Part shown: positions 1 to 5,649 of the stretch, piece by piece
Layout: the number at the start of each line of letters is the position of its first letter
How positions within the stretch are numbered: position 1 is the first letter of the stretch
NCBI GenBank assembly: GCA_937902605.1
Contig: CALFNC010000477.1
Span: forward strand, 1-6,835
Origin: an uncultured Acidobacteriota bacterium
Lineage (GTDB): Bacteria; Acidobacteriota; Thermoanaerobaculia; UBA5066
Direction of reading: 5' to 3'
Length of the DNA stretch: 6,835 bases
Made by a program: the position numbers and the translations under genes
The notes under the pieces: model-generated
What the model was told of the DNA's origin: nothing
The model's database searches: none
The model's input: only the letters and a program-made list of their open reading frames with translations

Positions 1-45
1 GAGATATTGGCGTGACTGGAGTTCAGACGTGTGCTCTTCCGATCT
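1..45 (+). other. Illumina TruSeq P7 index-6 adapter (synthetic, not genomic)
   Basis: Bases 12-45 match the standard Illumina TruSeq multiplexing read-2 adapter, which ends in ...CTCTTCCGATCT. The six bases before it (6-11, ATTGGC) are the reverse complement of TruSeq index 6 (GCCAAT), and bases 1-5 (GAGAT) are the end of the P7 flow-cell segment. All three parts occur in the order and spacing of the library primer. In one frame the segment translates to TGVQTCALPI, a peptide recognisable as adapter carry-over. The biological sequence therefore begins at 46, just after the T used for ligation. Any start codon, including the GTG at 31, or any motif inside 1-45 is an artefact. Confidence 0.98.
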
Positions 46-906
46 GGATACATCAACGCCGACCCGAAGACCCAGGCGGCCAACCTCAAGGGGGTCTTCG
101 CCGGCGGCGACATCGTCACTGGCGGGGCGACGGTCATCCTCGCGCTCGGCGCAGGACGGCGGGCGGCCCGCGCGATCGAGAAGTACCTGAAGACGAAGGA
201 GTGGCCGGTGGTCCTCGAGGACGAGGTGGCCGCCCCGGCGGCGCCGGCCGTCGCGGCCGCCGCGGCCTGCTCCAAATGCCACCGCCCCTTCGAGGCGGGC
301 GACGACGAGCACATCTGCTGCGCCGGGGAGCGGCTCACCTGGACCTGCGCCTCCTGCCAGAAGGTCTCGGAAGGGTTCGCGTTCCCCTACGGCCTCTGTC
401 CGGCCTGCGGCGGCCAGCTGACGCACGGCCATGACACGAGCATCGAGTCCGAGGCTGCCGTCGAGGCGATCCGCGAGGCGTTCGAGATCGAGCTGGGCGG
501 GCTCTCCTTCTACGAGCGGGGGGCACAGGAGGTCGAAGGGAAGGACCCGGACCTTGCCCACCTCTTCCGGGAACTGTCGGGGATGGAGAAGGGGCACATG
601 GAGATCCTCGCGCGGCGCTACCACATCGAGGCGCCCCGCGACCTGACCCCGAACCTCTCTCCGGCGCAGGTCGCCGTCTTCGCCGGCACCGAGCTGAAGG
701 ACCTTTCGGGCGCGGCGCTCCTGCGGCTGGCCGTCCACCTCGAGAAGCGGGCCCGGGCCTTCTTCCTCGACGCCGGCATGAGATTCCCGACCGGGTCGCC
801 GGAGTGGAAGCTCTACCGCGAGCTCGAGGCCGAGGAGCGCGAGCACGTCGACCTCTTGTCGACGGTCCTCTCTCGGATTGTGGCCGACAAGCCCGTTGTC
901 ATGTAG
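46..906 (+). CDS. FAD/NAD(P) oxidoreductase (GltD-like) C-terminus fused to zinc-ribbon and rubrerythrin-type diiron domains, 5' truncated
   Basis: 286 codons of the C-terminal part remain; the N-terminal part is lost at the contig end. Residue numbers count from the codon at 46. Residues 1-50 match the end of the GltD/glutamate-synthase-small-subunit family: a DPKTQ segment, then GVFAGGDIVTG (16-26) and a helix ending AGRRAARAIEKYL, which forms part of the FAD-binding site in that family. An Ala/Pro-rich linker (about 61-74) follows. Next comes a Cys-rich segment with CxxC pairs at 75/78, 101/104 and 118/121 plus Cys91-Cys92, resembling a rubredoxin or zinc ribbon. Residues about 135-280 are a ferritin-like four-helix domain with putative diiron ligands Glu149, Glu181-x-x-His184, Glu233 and Glu264-x-x-His267. 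In related rubrerythrins such a centre reduces peroxide or oxygen, with electrons arriving through a rubredoxin-type site. I infer that the flavin domain feeds NAD(P)H electrons to the diiron site in one chain. Substrate and true length cannot be seen. Confidence 0.88.
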   Translation, partial: GYINADPKTQAANLKGVFAGGDIVTGGATVILALGAGRRAARAIEKYLKTKEWPVVLEDEVAAPAAPAVAAAAACSKCHRPFEAGDDEHICCAGERLTWTCASCQKVSEGFAFPYGLCPACGGQLTHGHDTSIESEAAVEAIREAFEIELGGLSFYERGAQEVEGKDPDLAHLFRELSGMEKGHMEILARRYHIEAPRDLTPNLSPAQVAVFAGTELKDLSGAALLRLAVHLEKRARAFFLDAGMRFPTGSPEWKLYRELEAEEREHVDLLSTVLSRIVADKPVVM

Positions 907-923
907 CCATGTAGTCATGTAAC
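900..923 (+). repeat. Three tandem 8-bp CATGTA-type repeats carrying stops in all three forward frames
   Basis: The end of the oxidoreductase gene and the first bases after it read CATGTAGC, CATGTAGT, CATGTAAC: three consecutive 8-base units differing only in the last three bases. Because 8 is not a multiple of 3, the TAG (904-906, the real stop), TAG (912-914) and TAA (920-922) fall in three different frames, so every plus-strand frame is closed within 20 bases. It may be a short slippage-generated repeat. The stop cluster could be a by-product or could be useful against readthrough. Confidence 0.75.
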
Positions 924-997
924 GGAGATTCCGGCTCGCCGCTCCGGCCGCCCGGTGTCCCGTTCCGCTAGCATGAGCGGCGAATGAGGGTCTCCGC

Positions 998-1759
998 GTG
1001 AAGCTCGCTCTCCTCGCCGACATCCACTCGAACCGGGAGGCGTTGGAGGCGGTCCTGGCCCACGCAAACGAGCGCGGGGCCGAGCGGTTCCTCTTCCTCG
1101 GGGATTACGTCGGGTACGGCGCGGACCCGGAGTGGGTCGTCGGGACCGTCATGGACCTGGTCGAAAAAGGCGCCGTCGCCATCCTCGGGAACCACGACGC
1201 GGCGGTGAAGACAGGCGGCGCCGGGATGGATTCTCCCGCCCGGACCGTCATCGAGTGGACCCGGGGACAGCTCGGTGCCGAGCATCGGGCCTACCTGGCC
1301 GGCCTCCCGCTCGCGTGGGAAGAGGCTGGGCGCCTTTTCCTGCACTCCGAGGCGGCGGCGCCGCGGAAGTGGACCTATGTGACCGACGCGCAGGACGCCG
1401 CGCGGAGCATCCGGTCGACGAGCTGCCGCGTCACCTTCTGCGGCCACGTCCACAAGCCGGCGATCTACAGCATGACCGAGATGTGGAGCAGCGTGTCGGA
1501 GATGTGGAAGACGACCGCGTTTCGCCCGGTGGCCGGCGTCCCCGTGCCCCTCCTGCCGCAGCGGCGCTGGCTGGCGGTGATCGGCTCGGTCGGGCAGCCT
1601 CGGGACGGCGACCCGTCGGCGACCTACGCGATTTTCGACTCCGACCGGAAGGAGCTGACGTACCACCGGGTCCCGTACGACTTCGACGCCACCGGAGAGA
1701 AGATCCGCGCGGCAGGACTTCCCTGGATGCTCGCGGAACGCCTCCGGAAAGGGCAGTGA
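998..1759 (+). CDS. Calcineurin-like metallophosphoesterase (YfcE/MJ0936-like)
   Basis: A 253-residue cytoplasmic protein with no signal peptide and the full dinuclear metal-centre motif set of the calcineurin-like superfamily: Asp8-Ile-His10, Gly-Asp36 within GDYVGYG, Gly-Asn65-His66-Asp, His116 (LFLHSE) and His150-x-His152 (GHVH). The C-terminal GSVGQPRDGDP block (196-206) is typical of bacterial members of the YfcE/MJ0936 group. Members hydrolyse phosphodiesters or phosphoproteins, so the substrate cannot be read from the motifs. The GTG start at 998 has a GAGGG Shine-Dalgarno (986-990) seven bases upstream and gives the canonical N-terminus MKLALLADIHSN. The stop lies 2 bp before the ATG of a kinase-Usp gene, so the two are almost certainly co-translated. 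I infer a phosphatase partner to that kinase. Residues 160-173 contain a near-duplicated seven-residue unit (TEMWSSV/SEMWKTT) between the GHVH motif and the GSVGQPRD block. Confidence 0.9.
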   Translation: MKLALLADIHSNREALEAVLAHANERGAERFLFLGDYVGYGADPEWVVGTVMDLVEKGAVAILGNHDAAVKTGGAGMDSPARTVIEWTRGQLGAEHRAYLAGLPLAWEEAGRLFLHSEAAAPRKWTYVTDAQDAARSIRSTSCRVTFCGHVHKPAIYSMTEMWSSVSEMWKTTAFRPVAGVPVPLLPQRRWLAVIGSVGQPRDGDPSATYAIFDSDRKELTYHRVPYDFDATGEKIRAAGLPWMLAERLRKGQ

Positions 1760-1761
1760 CC

Positions 1762-3192
1762 ATGATGCACGGGCGGGTTCATGCGGGACAGACGGTCGAC
1801 GGGTTCCTCATCGGGGAGCTGATCCACCAGGGAGGCATGTCGACCCTCCGGGCGGTGACGCGTCCTGACATCGACGTGCCCGTCCTGATGAAGGTGCCGA
1901 AGATCCTCGAAGGGATGGACTCGGCCGCCATCGTCAGCTTCGAGATGGAGCAGATGATCCTGCCGCGCGTCTCGGGGGTGCACGTCCCGAAGTTCTTCGC
2001 GGCCGGCGACTTCGCCGTCCAGCCGTACATCGTGATGGAGCACGTCCCGGGGAAGACGCTCCTCCACAAGCTGGACGACCTCCCGCTCCCTTACGAGGAG
2101 GTCGCGGCGATCGGGACGAAGGTCGCGACCGCGATTCACGACCTCCACCGTCAGCATGTCATCCACTTCGACGTGAAGCCCTCGAACATCCTCTTCCGCG
2201 CGACGGGAGAGGCGGTGCTGATCGACTTCGGCCTCTCCCGGCACGAGCAGCTTCCCGACCTCATGGCCGAGGAGTTCCGCATCCCGTACGGGACCGGTCC
2301 GTACCTGGCGCCCGAGCAGATCCTGGGCGTGAGGAAGGACCCGCGCAGCGACCTGTTCGCCCTCGGCGTCCTCCTCTACTTTTTCTCGACGGGGACGAGG
2401 CCGTTCGGCGACCCGAAGAGCAAGCGTCAGCTCCACAAGCGCCTCTGGCGAGACCCGGTCCCACCGCGCAAGCTGCGGCCCGACTATCCGCTTTGGCTCC
2501 AGGAGATCGGCCTGCGCTGCCTGGAGATCGACCCGGCCCGGCGCCACCCGTCCGCGGGCCAGCTCGCATTCGACCTGTCGCATCCGGGACAGGTGAAGCT
2601 GACCGTACGGTCCGAACGGCTGAAACGGGATCCCTGGACCGTCGCCATCAGGCGACGGTTCAACCCCCACACCGAGGAGCTGGTCGTCAAGAGCGCGGCG
2701 ACGGCGACCCATGTCTCGACGGCGCCGATCGTGGCCATCGCCCTCGACCTGTCCGAGGGGTCGGAGGCGCTGGCGGAGGCCCTCCGGGAAACGGTCCAGC
2801 GGGGCCTGGAGCGGCTGCCCGACGCCAGGTTCGCCATCCTGAACGTCCTGAAGCAGCACCGCATCGCGCTCGATCAGAAGCTCGACCAGGACGGACAGAA
2901 CAAGCACCTGATGAGGCTGGTAGAGCTGCGCCACTGGGCCCAGAAGCTCGACGTGACTGCTCATCGAATCAGCTTCCACGTCCTCGAGTCGCCTGACCCG
3001 GCCGCGGCGATCATCGACTACGCGGAGACGAATGCCGTGGACCAAATCGTCCTCGGCGCCCGGACGAACTCGATGCTCCGGACGATTCTCGGGAGCGTCT
3101 CGGCCGAGGTGGCCGCCAAGGCCCCCTGTACCGTCACGGTCGTCCGGCCGCGGCGCAGGGTCAGCGGTGCCGACGAATCCTCGAAGGTTTGA
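1762..3192 (+). CDS. Hanks-type Ser/Thr protein kinase fused to a universal stress protein (UspA) domain
   Basis: 476 residues. The kinase domain (about 12-275) has a Gly-rich loop (IGELIHQGGMST), Lys44 (VLMKVPK), a likely alpha-C Glu63, catalytic loop HFDVKPSN (135-142, Asp137), DFG (155-157), APE (183-185), Asp197 and Arg260/261. All core catalytic residues are present, so it should be active. HFD in place of HRD makes it a non-RD kinase. The Usp domain (about 321-463) ends in GARTNSMLRTILGSVS...APCTVTVVRP, the Usp nucleotide-binding region, but the usual G-x2-G-x9-G[S/T] pattern is altered: Thr435 replaces the second Gly and the spacing is one residue shorter. No transmembrane segment is visible, so it is probably soluble. 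Start choice: the frame is open back to 1132, but that stretch overlaps the phosphoesterase gene. ATG 1762 has GGAAAGGG (1746-1753) eight bases upstream and lies 2 bp after the previous stop; the adjacent ATG at 1765 is an alternative. Kinase-Usp fusions are known in some bacteria; the target here is unknown. Confidence 0.92.
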   Translation: MMHGRVHAGQTVDGFLIGELIHQGGMSTLRAVTRPDIDVPVLMKVPKILEGMDSAAIVSFEMEQMILPRVSGVHVPKFFAAGDFAVQPYIVMEHVPGKTLLHKLDDLPLPYEEVAAIGTKVATAIHDLHRQHVIHFDVKPSNILFRATGEAVLIDFGLSRHEQLPDLMAEEFRIPYGTGPYLAPEQILGVRKDPRSDLFALGVLLYFFSTGTRPFGDPKSKRQLHKRLWRDPVPPRKLRPDYPLWLQEIGLRCLEIDPARRHPSAGQLAFDLSHPGQVKLTVRSERLKRDPWTVAIRRRFNPHTEELVVKSAATATHVSTAPIVAIALDLSEGSEALAEALRETVQRGLERLPDARFAILNVLKQHRIALDQKLDQDGQNKHLMRLVELRHWAQKLDVTAHRISFHVLESPDPAAAIIDYAETNAVDQIVLGARTNSMLRTILGSVSAEVAAKAPCTVTVVRPRRRVSGADESSKV

Positions 3193-3195
3193 TCC

Positions 3196-4938
3196 CTACC
3201 CGGTCAGCTTCCGGACCAGCGCCCGCCCCACGAAACGGACCTTGTCGCCGAGCGGAAACCGCTTCAGGACGGTTTGCACCACGCCGGCGGTGAAGCGAGT
3301 CCTCTTCGAGTAGTCGATCCGGACGTCGATGACGACCGGCTGACCTCGAGCGGCCGTGGCGAGCGCCTCACAAATGCCGTCGTGGATCTCCCCGTTCGTC
3401 TGGATGGAGAGGAAGCGGGACCCGGTAGCGAGGGCGATCCCGTCGAGGCGGACCTCGCCGAGGATCGTGCACGTCTTGCGGTTGTAGGGGATCTCCTGCC
3501 CCTGAGAGATCTGCGACAGCTCTCCGTCGTGGAAGACGAAGATCGCGACGCCGGCATTCTCGGCGGTGGCCGTCAGCAGCTCTAGGCCGGTCATCAGGAA
3601 CGCCCCGTCCCCCACGATGCCGGCCACCTGTCGGCCGGGAGTGGCTAGCTTCGCCCCGACCGTGGCCGGCACGCAGTACCCCATGCAGTTGAAATCGGTC
3701 GGCGAGATGAACGTCCTCGCCCGGCGCGTCTCCCACAGCTCCGCGGCTAGGAACGTGTGGTTCCCGTCGTCGACGACCAGGAGGCCGTCGTCAGCGAGCT
3801 GGCGGCGAAGCTCGTCGAAGAAGAGAGCGGGATTCACCCGGTCGGTCTTGTGATTCAGCCACTCGGCATGGTAGGCAGCGCGATCGGTCGCCAGCTGAAC
3901 GGCGACGTTCGTGGCGCGGTCCGAGTTCGGCTGACCGGTCGCCTCGAGGCGCTCGCGGATCGCCCGGAGCACCGAGCCCGCGTCGCCCTGGATGGCAACC
4001 TTCGCCGGATAGTTCCTGCCAAGGACGGTGCCGTCGATGTCGACGTGGACGAGGTTTTCGGGGACCCTCGCTCCGAAGCTGCCTGTCGGAATCTCGCCGA
4101 ACCGCGTCCCGACCGCCAGGAGGCAGTCGCAGGAGCGGAAAGCGTGCTCGGCGGCCGGTACCGCCGCGCGGGAGAAGCCCATTCCGGCAAAGAGCGGATG
4201 GTTTCCAGGAAACGCGCTCAGCCCCTGCAACGTCGTCGAGACTGGCGCCCCGAGGAACTCCGCGATGCGGGCCGTCTCCGCCACGGCATCGACCGCCCCC
4301 CAGCCGACGAAGAGGCCGGGGGAGCTCGCCGACGCGAGCAGGCCGACCGCCTCGTCGACGAGGGAGGGGGCGGAAAGGGATATGGGAGCTGGCTCCTCGA
4401 ACGGCGGGAGCAGGCCGGTCTTTCCCTGAAAAAGCTGGACATTGACGGGGACCTCGACGAAGACCGGCCCCGGACATCCGGATACGGCGGTCCGGTAGGC
4501 CTCGAAGATCGTCGGGACGATGTCGCGGTGCTCAGTCACCTTCCAGGACTTCTTCGTCAGCCCCGCCAGGATCCGGTGCTGGTCCAGCTCGTGAAGCTGG
4601 TACGAGAACGGGACGTCGGTCCGTATCCCGCCGGAAATCACGAGCATCGGGATGCCGTCCAGGAACGCTTCACCGATCCCGCTCATTGCGTGGGTCAGCC
4701 CGGCGGCGGGGACGATCACCAGGACGCCGATCCGCCCCCCGGACGTCCGGCTGACCGCGTCGGCCATGAAGGCGGCGCCGGCCTCGTGCGTCACGAGGAT
4801 CGGCCTAATCCGCTCCGACCGGCTCAGCTCGTCGTAGATCTCGGTGTTGTGGACGCCCGGGATCCCGAACGTGAGCGAGACGGGCAGCTGTTCCAGGGCG
4901 TACCGGACCAGCCACGCCCCCGAACGGGTCCTGCTCAT
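3196..4938 (-). CDS. Thiamine-diphosphate-dependent enzyme, acetolactate synthase large-subunit-like
   Basis: 580 residues, close to the usual 550-600 for this family, with its three-domain order: PYR domain (about 1-170), central domain (about 190-330) and PP domain (about 370-545). The likely activating Glu is Glu52 in THEAGAAFMADA. The ThDP/metal-binding motif begins GDGAFLM (443-449) and ends about 24 residues on in FHDGELSQI (469-476), where His-Asp stands in place of the typical Asn-Asn. Members include acetolactate synthase, oxo-acid decarboxylases and related C-C lyases, so the substrate is unresolved. No IlvN-like regulatory subunit gene is nearby, which argues against a routine valine/isoleucine role. 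A basic tail (about 544-580) follows the PP domain. The gene is downstream of the barrel gene, with 16 bp between them. ATG 4938 has GGAG (4950-4953) eleven bases upstream and GGAGG (4941-4945) only two bases away, so initiation may rely partly on coupling. Its stop is 3 bp from the convergent kinase stop. Confidence 0.88.
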   Translation of the reverse strand: MSRTRSGAWLVRYALEQLPVSLTFGIPGVHNTEIYDELSRSERIRPILVTHEAGAAFMADAVSRTSGGRIGVLVIVPAAGLTHAMSGIGEAFLDGIPMLVISGGIRTDVPFSYQLHELDQHRILAGLTKKSWKVTEHRDIVPTIFEAYRTAVSGCPGPVFVEVPVNVQLFQGKTGLLPPFEEPAPISLSAPSLVDEAVGLLASASSPGLFVGWGAVDAVAETARIAEFLGAPVSTTLQGLSAFPGNHPLFAGMGFSRAAVPAAEHAFRSCDCLLAVGTRFGEIPTGSFGARVPENLVHVDIDGTVLGRNYPAKVAIQGDAGSVLRAIRERLEATGQPNSDRATNVAVQLATDRAAYHAEWLNHKTDRVNPALFFDELRRQLADDGLLVVDDGNHTFLAAELWETRRARTFISPTDFNCMGYCVPATVGAKLATPGRQVAGIVGDGAFLMTGLELLTATAENAGVAIFVFHDGELSQISQGQEIPYNRKTCTILGEVRLDGIALATGSRFLSIQTNGEIHDGICEALATAARGQPVVIDVRIDYSKRTRFTAGVVQTVLKRFPLGDKVRFVGRALVRKLTG

Positions 4939-4954
4939 GCCCTCCGGCGCTCCG

Positions 4955-5536
4955 TCAGAAGATCTTCCAGAGGAGTCCGGCCGTCGCGGTCCAGTAGTCG
5001 CCCTTGTAGGCCCCGGACGTGGCGGATGGCAGGTTCTGCGGGTCGATGTTCAGGAACACGTAACGGCCATCGGCGTTGAGGATCACGTGCTTGCTGAGGT
5101 GCACGTCGATGCCCGCGCCCGCGTGCGTGCACCACTTGCTCGTGTTGACCGAGCCGGTGACGTTTCCGGTTCCCTCCAGCTTCAGGGAGTTGTAGGTCCC
5201 TCCGCCGAGGACGTAGAGGCCGAAACCCGGAAATTTCATGAGGTAGAGCATCGCCGACGCCTGAATCGGAATGTTCTTGACGTCGACGCCTCCGAGCGAG
5301 GAGACGTTGTAGGAATCCGAGTAGTACGACCCCCGGACCTCGGCGGCGAGGATCCAGATGAGGTGGGCGCGTATCTGGGCCCCGCCGAGGAAGAGGTCCG
5401 TCTTCCCGTCCCTGCTGTTCATGACGCCGCCGTGGATCCCGAGGTCCAGGCCAAAGGTGTCCGAGGCGGCCGCGGGTCCGGCCGGGAGGGCGCATACCGC
5501 GAGAATCAAGCAGGCGATCCGCATGGCTGATTTCAT
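4955..5536 (-). CDS. Small outer-membrane beta-barrel protein (probably 8-stranded)
   Basis: 193 residues from ATG 5536. An N-terminal signal peptide is clear: MKSAMR, a hydrophobic core (IACLILAVCALPAG) and a likely signal peptidase I site after PAAA, near residue 24. The mature part, about 169 residues, shows alternating polar/nonpolar stretches with aromatic girdle residues (for example LWKIF, GLYVLGGGTYN, LNADGRYVFLNID) and ends in Phe, the usual C-terminal signal for BAM-dependent insertion. Size and pattern fit an OmpA/OmpW-like 8-stranded barrel of the outer-membrane beta-barrel superfamily; no specific function can be assigned. The frame opens further upstream to a TTG at 5557, but that codon lies directly before an AAGGAGAG ribosome site that is correctly spaced for ATG 5536, so the shorter form is chosen. 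It is the first gene of a minus-strand pair with the TPP enzyme gene. Confidence 0.85.
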   Translation of the reverse strand: MKSAMRIACLILAVCALPAGPAAASDTFGLDLGIHGGVMNSRDGKTDLFLGGAQIRAHLIWILAAEVRGSYYSDSYNVSSLGGVDVKNIPIQASAMLYLMKFPGFGLYVLGGGTYNSLKLEGTGNVTGSVNTSKWCTHAGAGIDVHLSKHVILNADGRYVFLNIDPQNLPSATSGAYKGDYWTATAGLLWKIF

Positions 5537-5649
5537 CTCGTCGACTCTCCTTTTCAAGAACGGCTTCGGGCCGGCGCCGGTCCGACGGAACCCGGAACCG
5601 GACGGGAGAGATTAGATCAGAACCTGAAGAGGAGCCCCTAGAATCGGTC
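5537..5649. promoter_or_regulatory. Divergent intergenic region with an 18-bp near-palindrome
   Basis: This 113-bp gap separates the outward-facing barrel (minus) and exported-protein (plus) genes, so it should hold promoters for both. It contains an 18-bp inverted repeat at 5567-5584 with a perfect CCGGCGCCGG core (5571-5580) and three more paired bases on each side across one G-T pair. A tandem CGGAACC x2 lies at 5586-5599. A less GC-rich island, GATTAGATCAGAA, lies around 5610-5622. The barrel gene's AAGGAGAG ribosome site sits at the left edge. I could not identify convincing -35/-10 boxes on either strand. An operator or leader hairpin role for the palindrome is inference. Confidence 0.45.

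Noticed and set aside
31..45. GTG at 31 as the start of the first gene
   Set aside because: It lies within the synthetic adapter; the gene is 5' truncated and its real start is outside the window.
12..434. Plus-strand open frame of 140 codons starting at 12
   Set aside because: It starts inside the adapter, and its Arg/Gly/Pro-rich product is the shadow of the oxidoreductase-rubrerythrin frame.
931..984. Hairpins between the oxidoreductase and phosphoesterase genes (932-950 and 963-984) as a terminator
   Set aside because: Stems are short (4-7 bp, one with a bulge), no T-run follows, and such stems are expected by chance at this GC content.
973..1001. Tiny ORFs (ATG 973 and ATG 984) as leader peptides before the phosphoesterase
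   Set aside because: Only 4-5 codons with no regulatory codon runs; the overlap of the second one with the GTG start is probably chance.
968..1666. Minus-strand open frame over the phosphoesterase
   Set aside because: Low-complexity Arg/Gly/Pro-rich product with no motif, opposite a gene with a full metal-site motif set; a typical high-GC shadow.
1132..1761. Upstream extension of the kinase gene to 1132
   Set aside because: The extra 210 residues are Arg/Gly/Pro-rich and overlap the phosphoesterase; the ATG at 1762 has a good ribosome site and begins just before the kinase domain.
1624..3045. Minus-strand open frame of 473 codons opposite the kinase
   Set aside because: Long but without domain-like sequence; explained by high third-position GC in the kinase gene on the other strand.
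3757..5079. Plus-strand open frame of 440 codons opposite the TPP enzyme
   Set aside because: Charged, motif-free product opposite a gene with clear ThDP motifs; it also runs into the barrel gene.
5537..5557. TTG 5557 as the start of the barrel protein
   Set aside because: It would put seven charged residues before the signal peptide, and it lies next to the AAGGAGAG ribosome site that serves ATG 5536.
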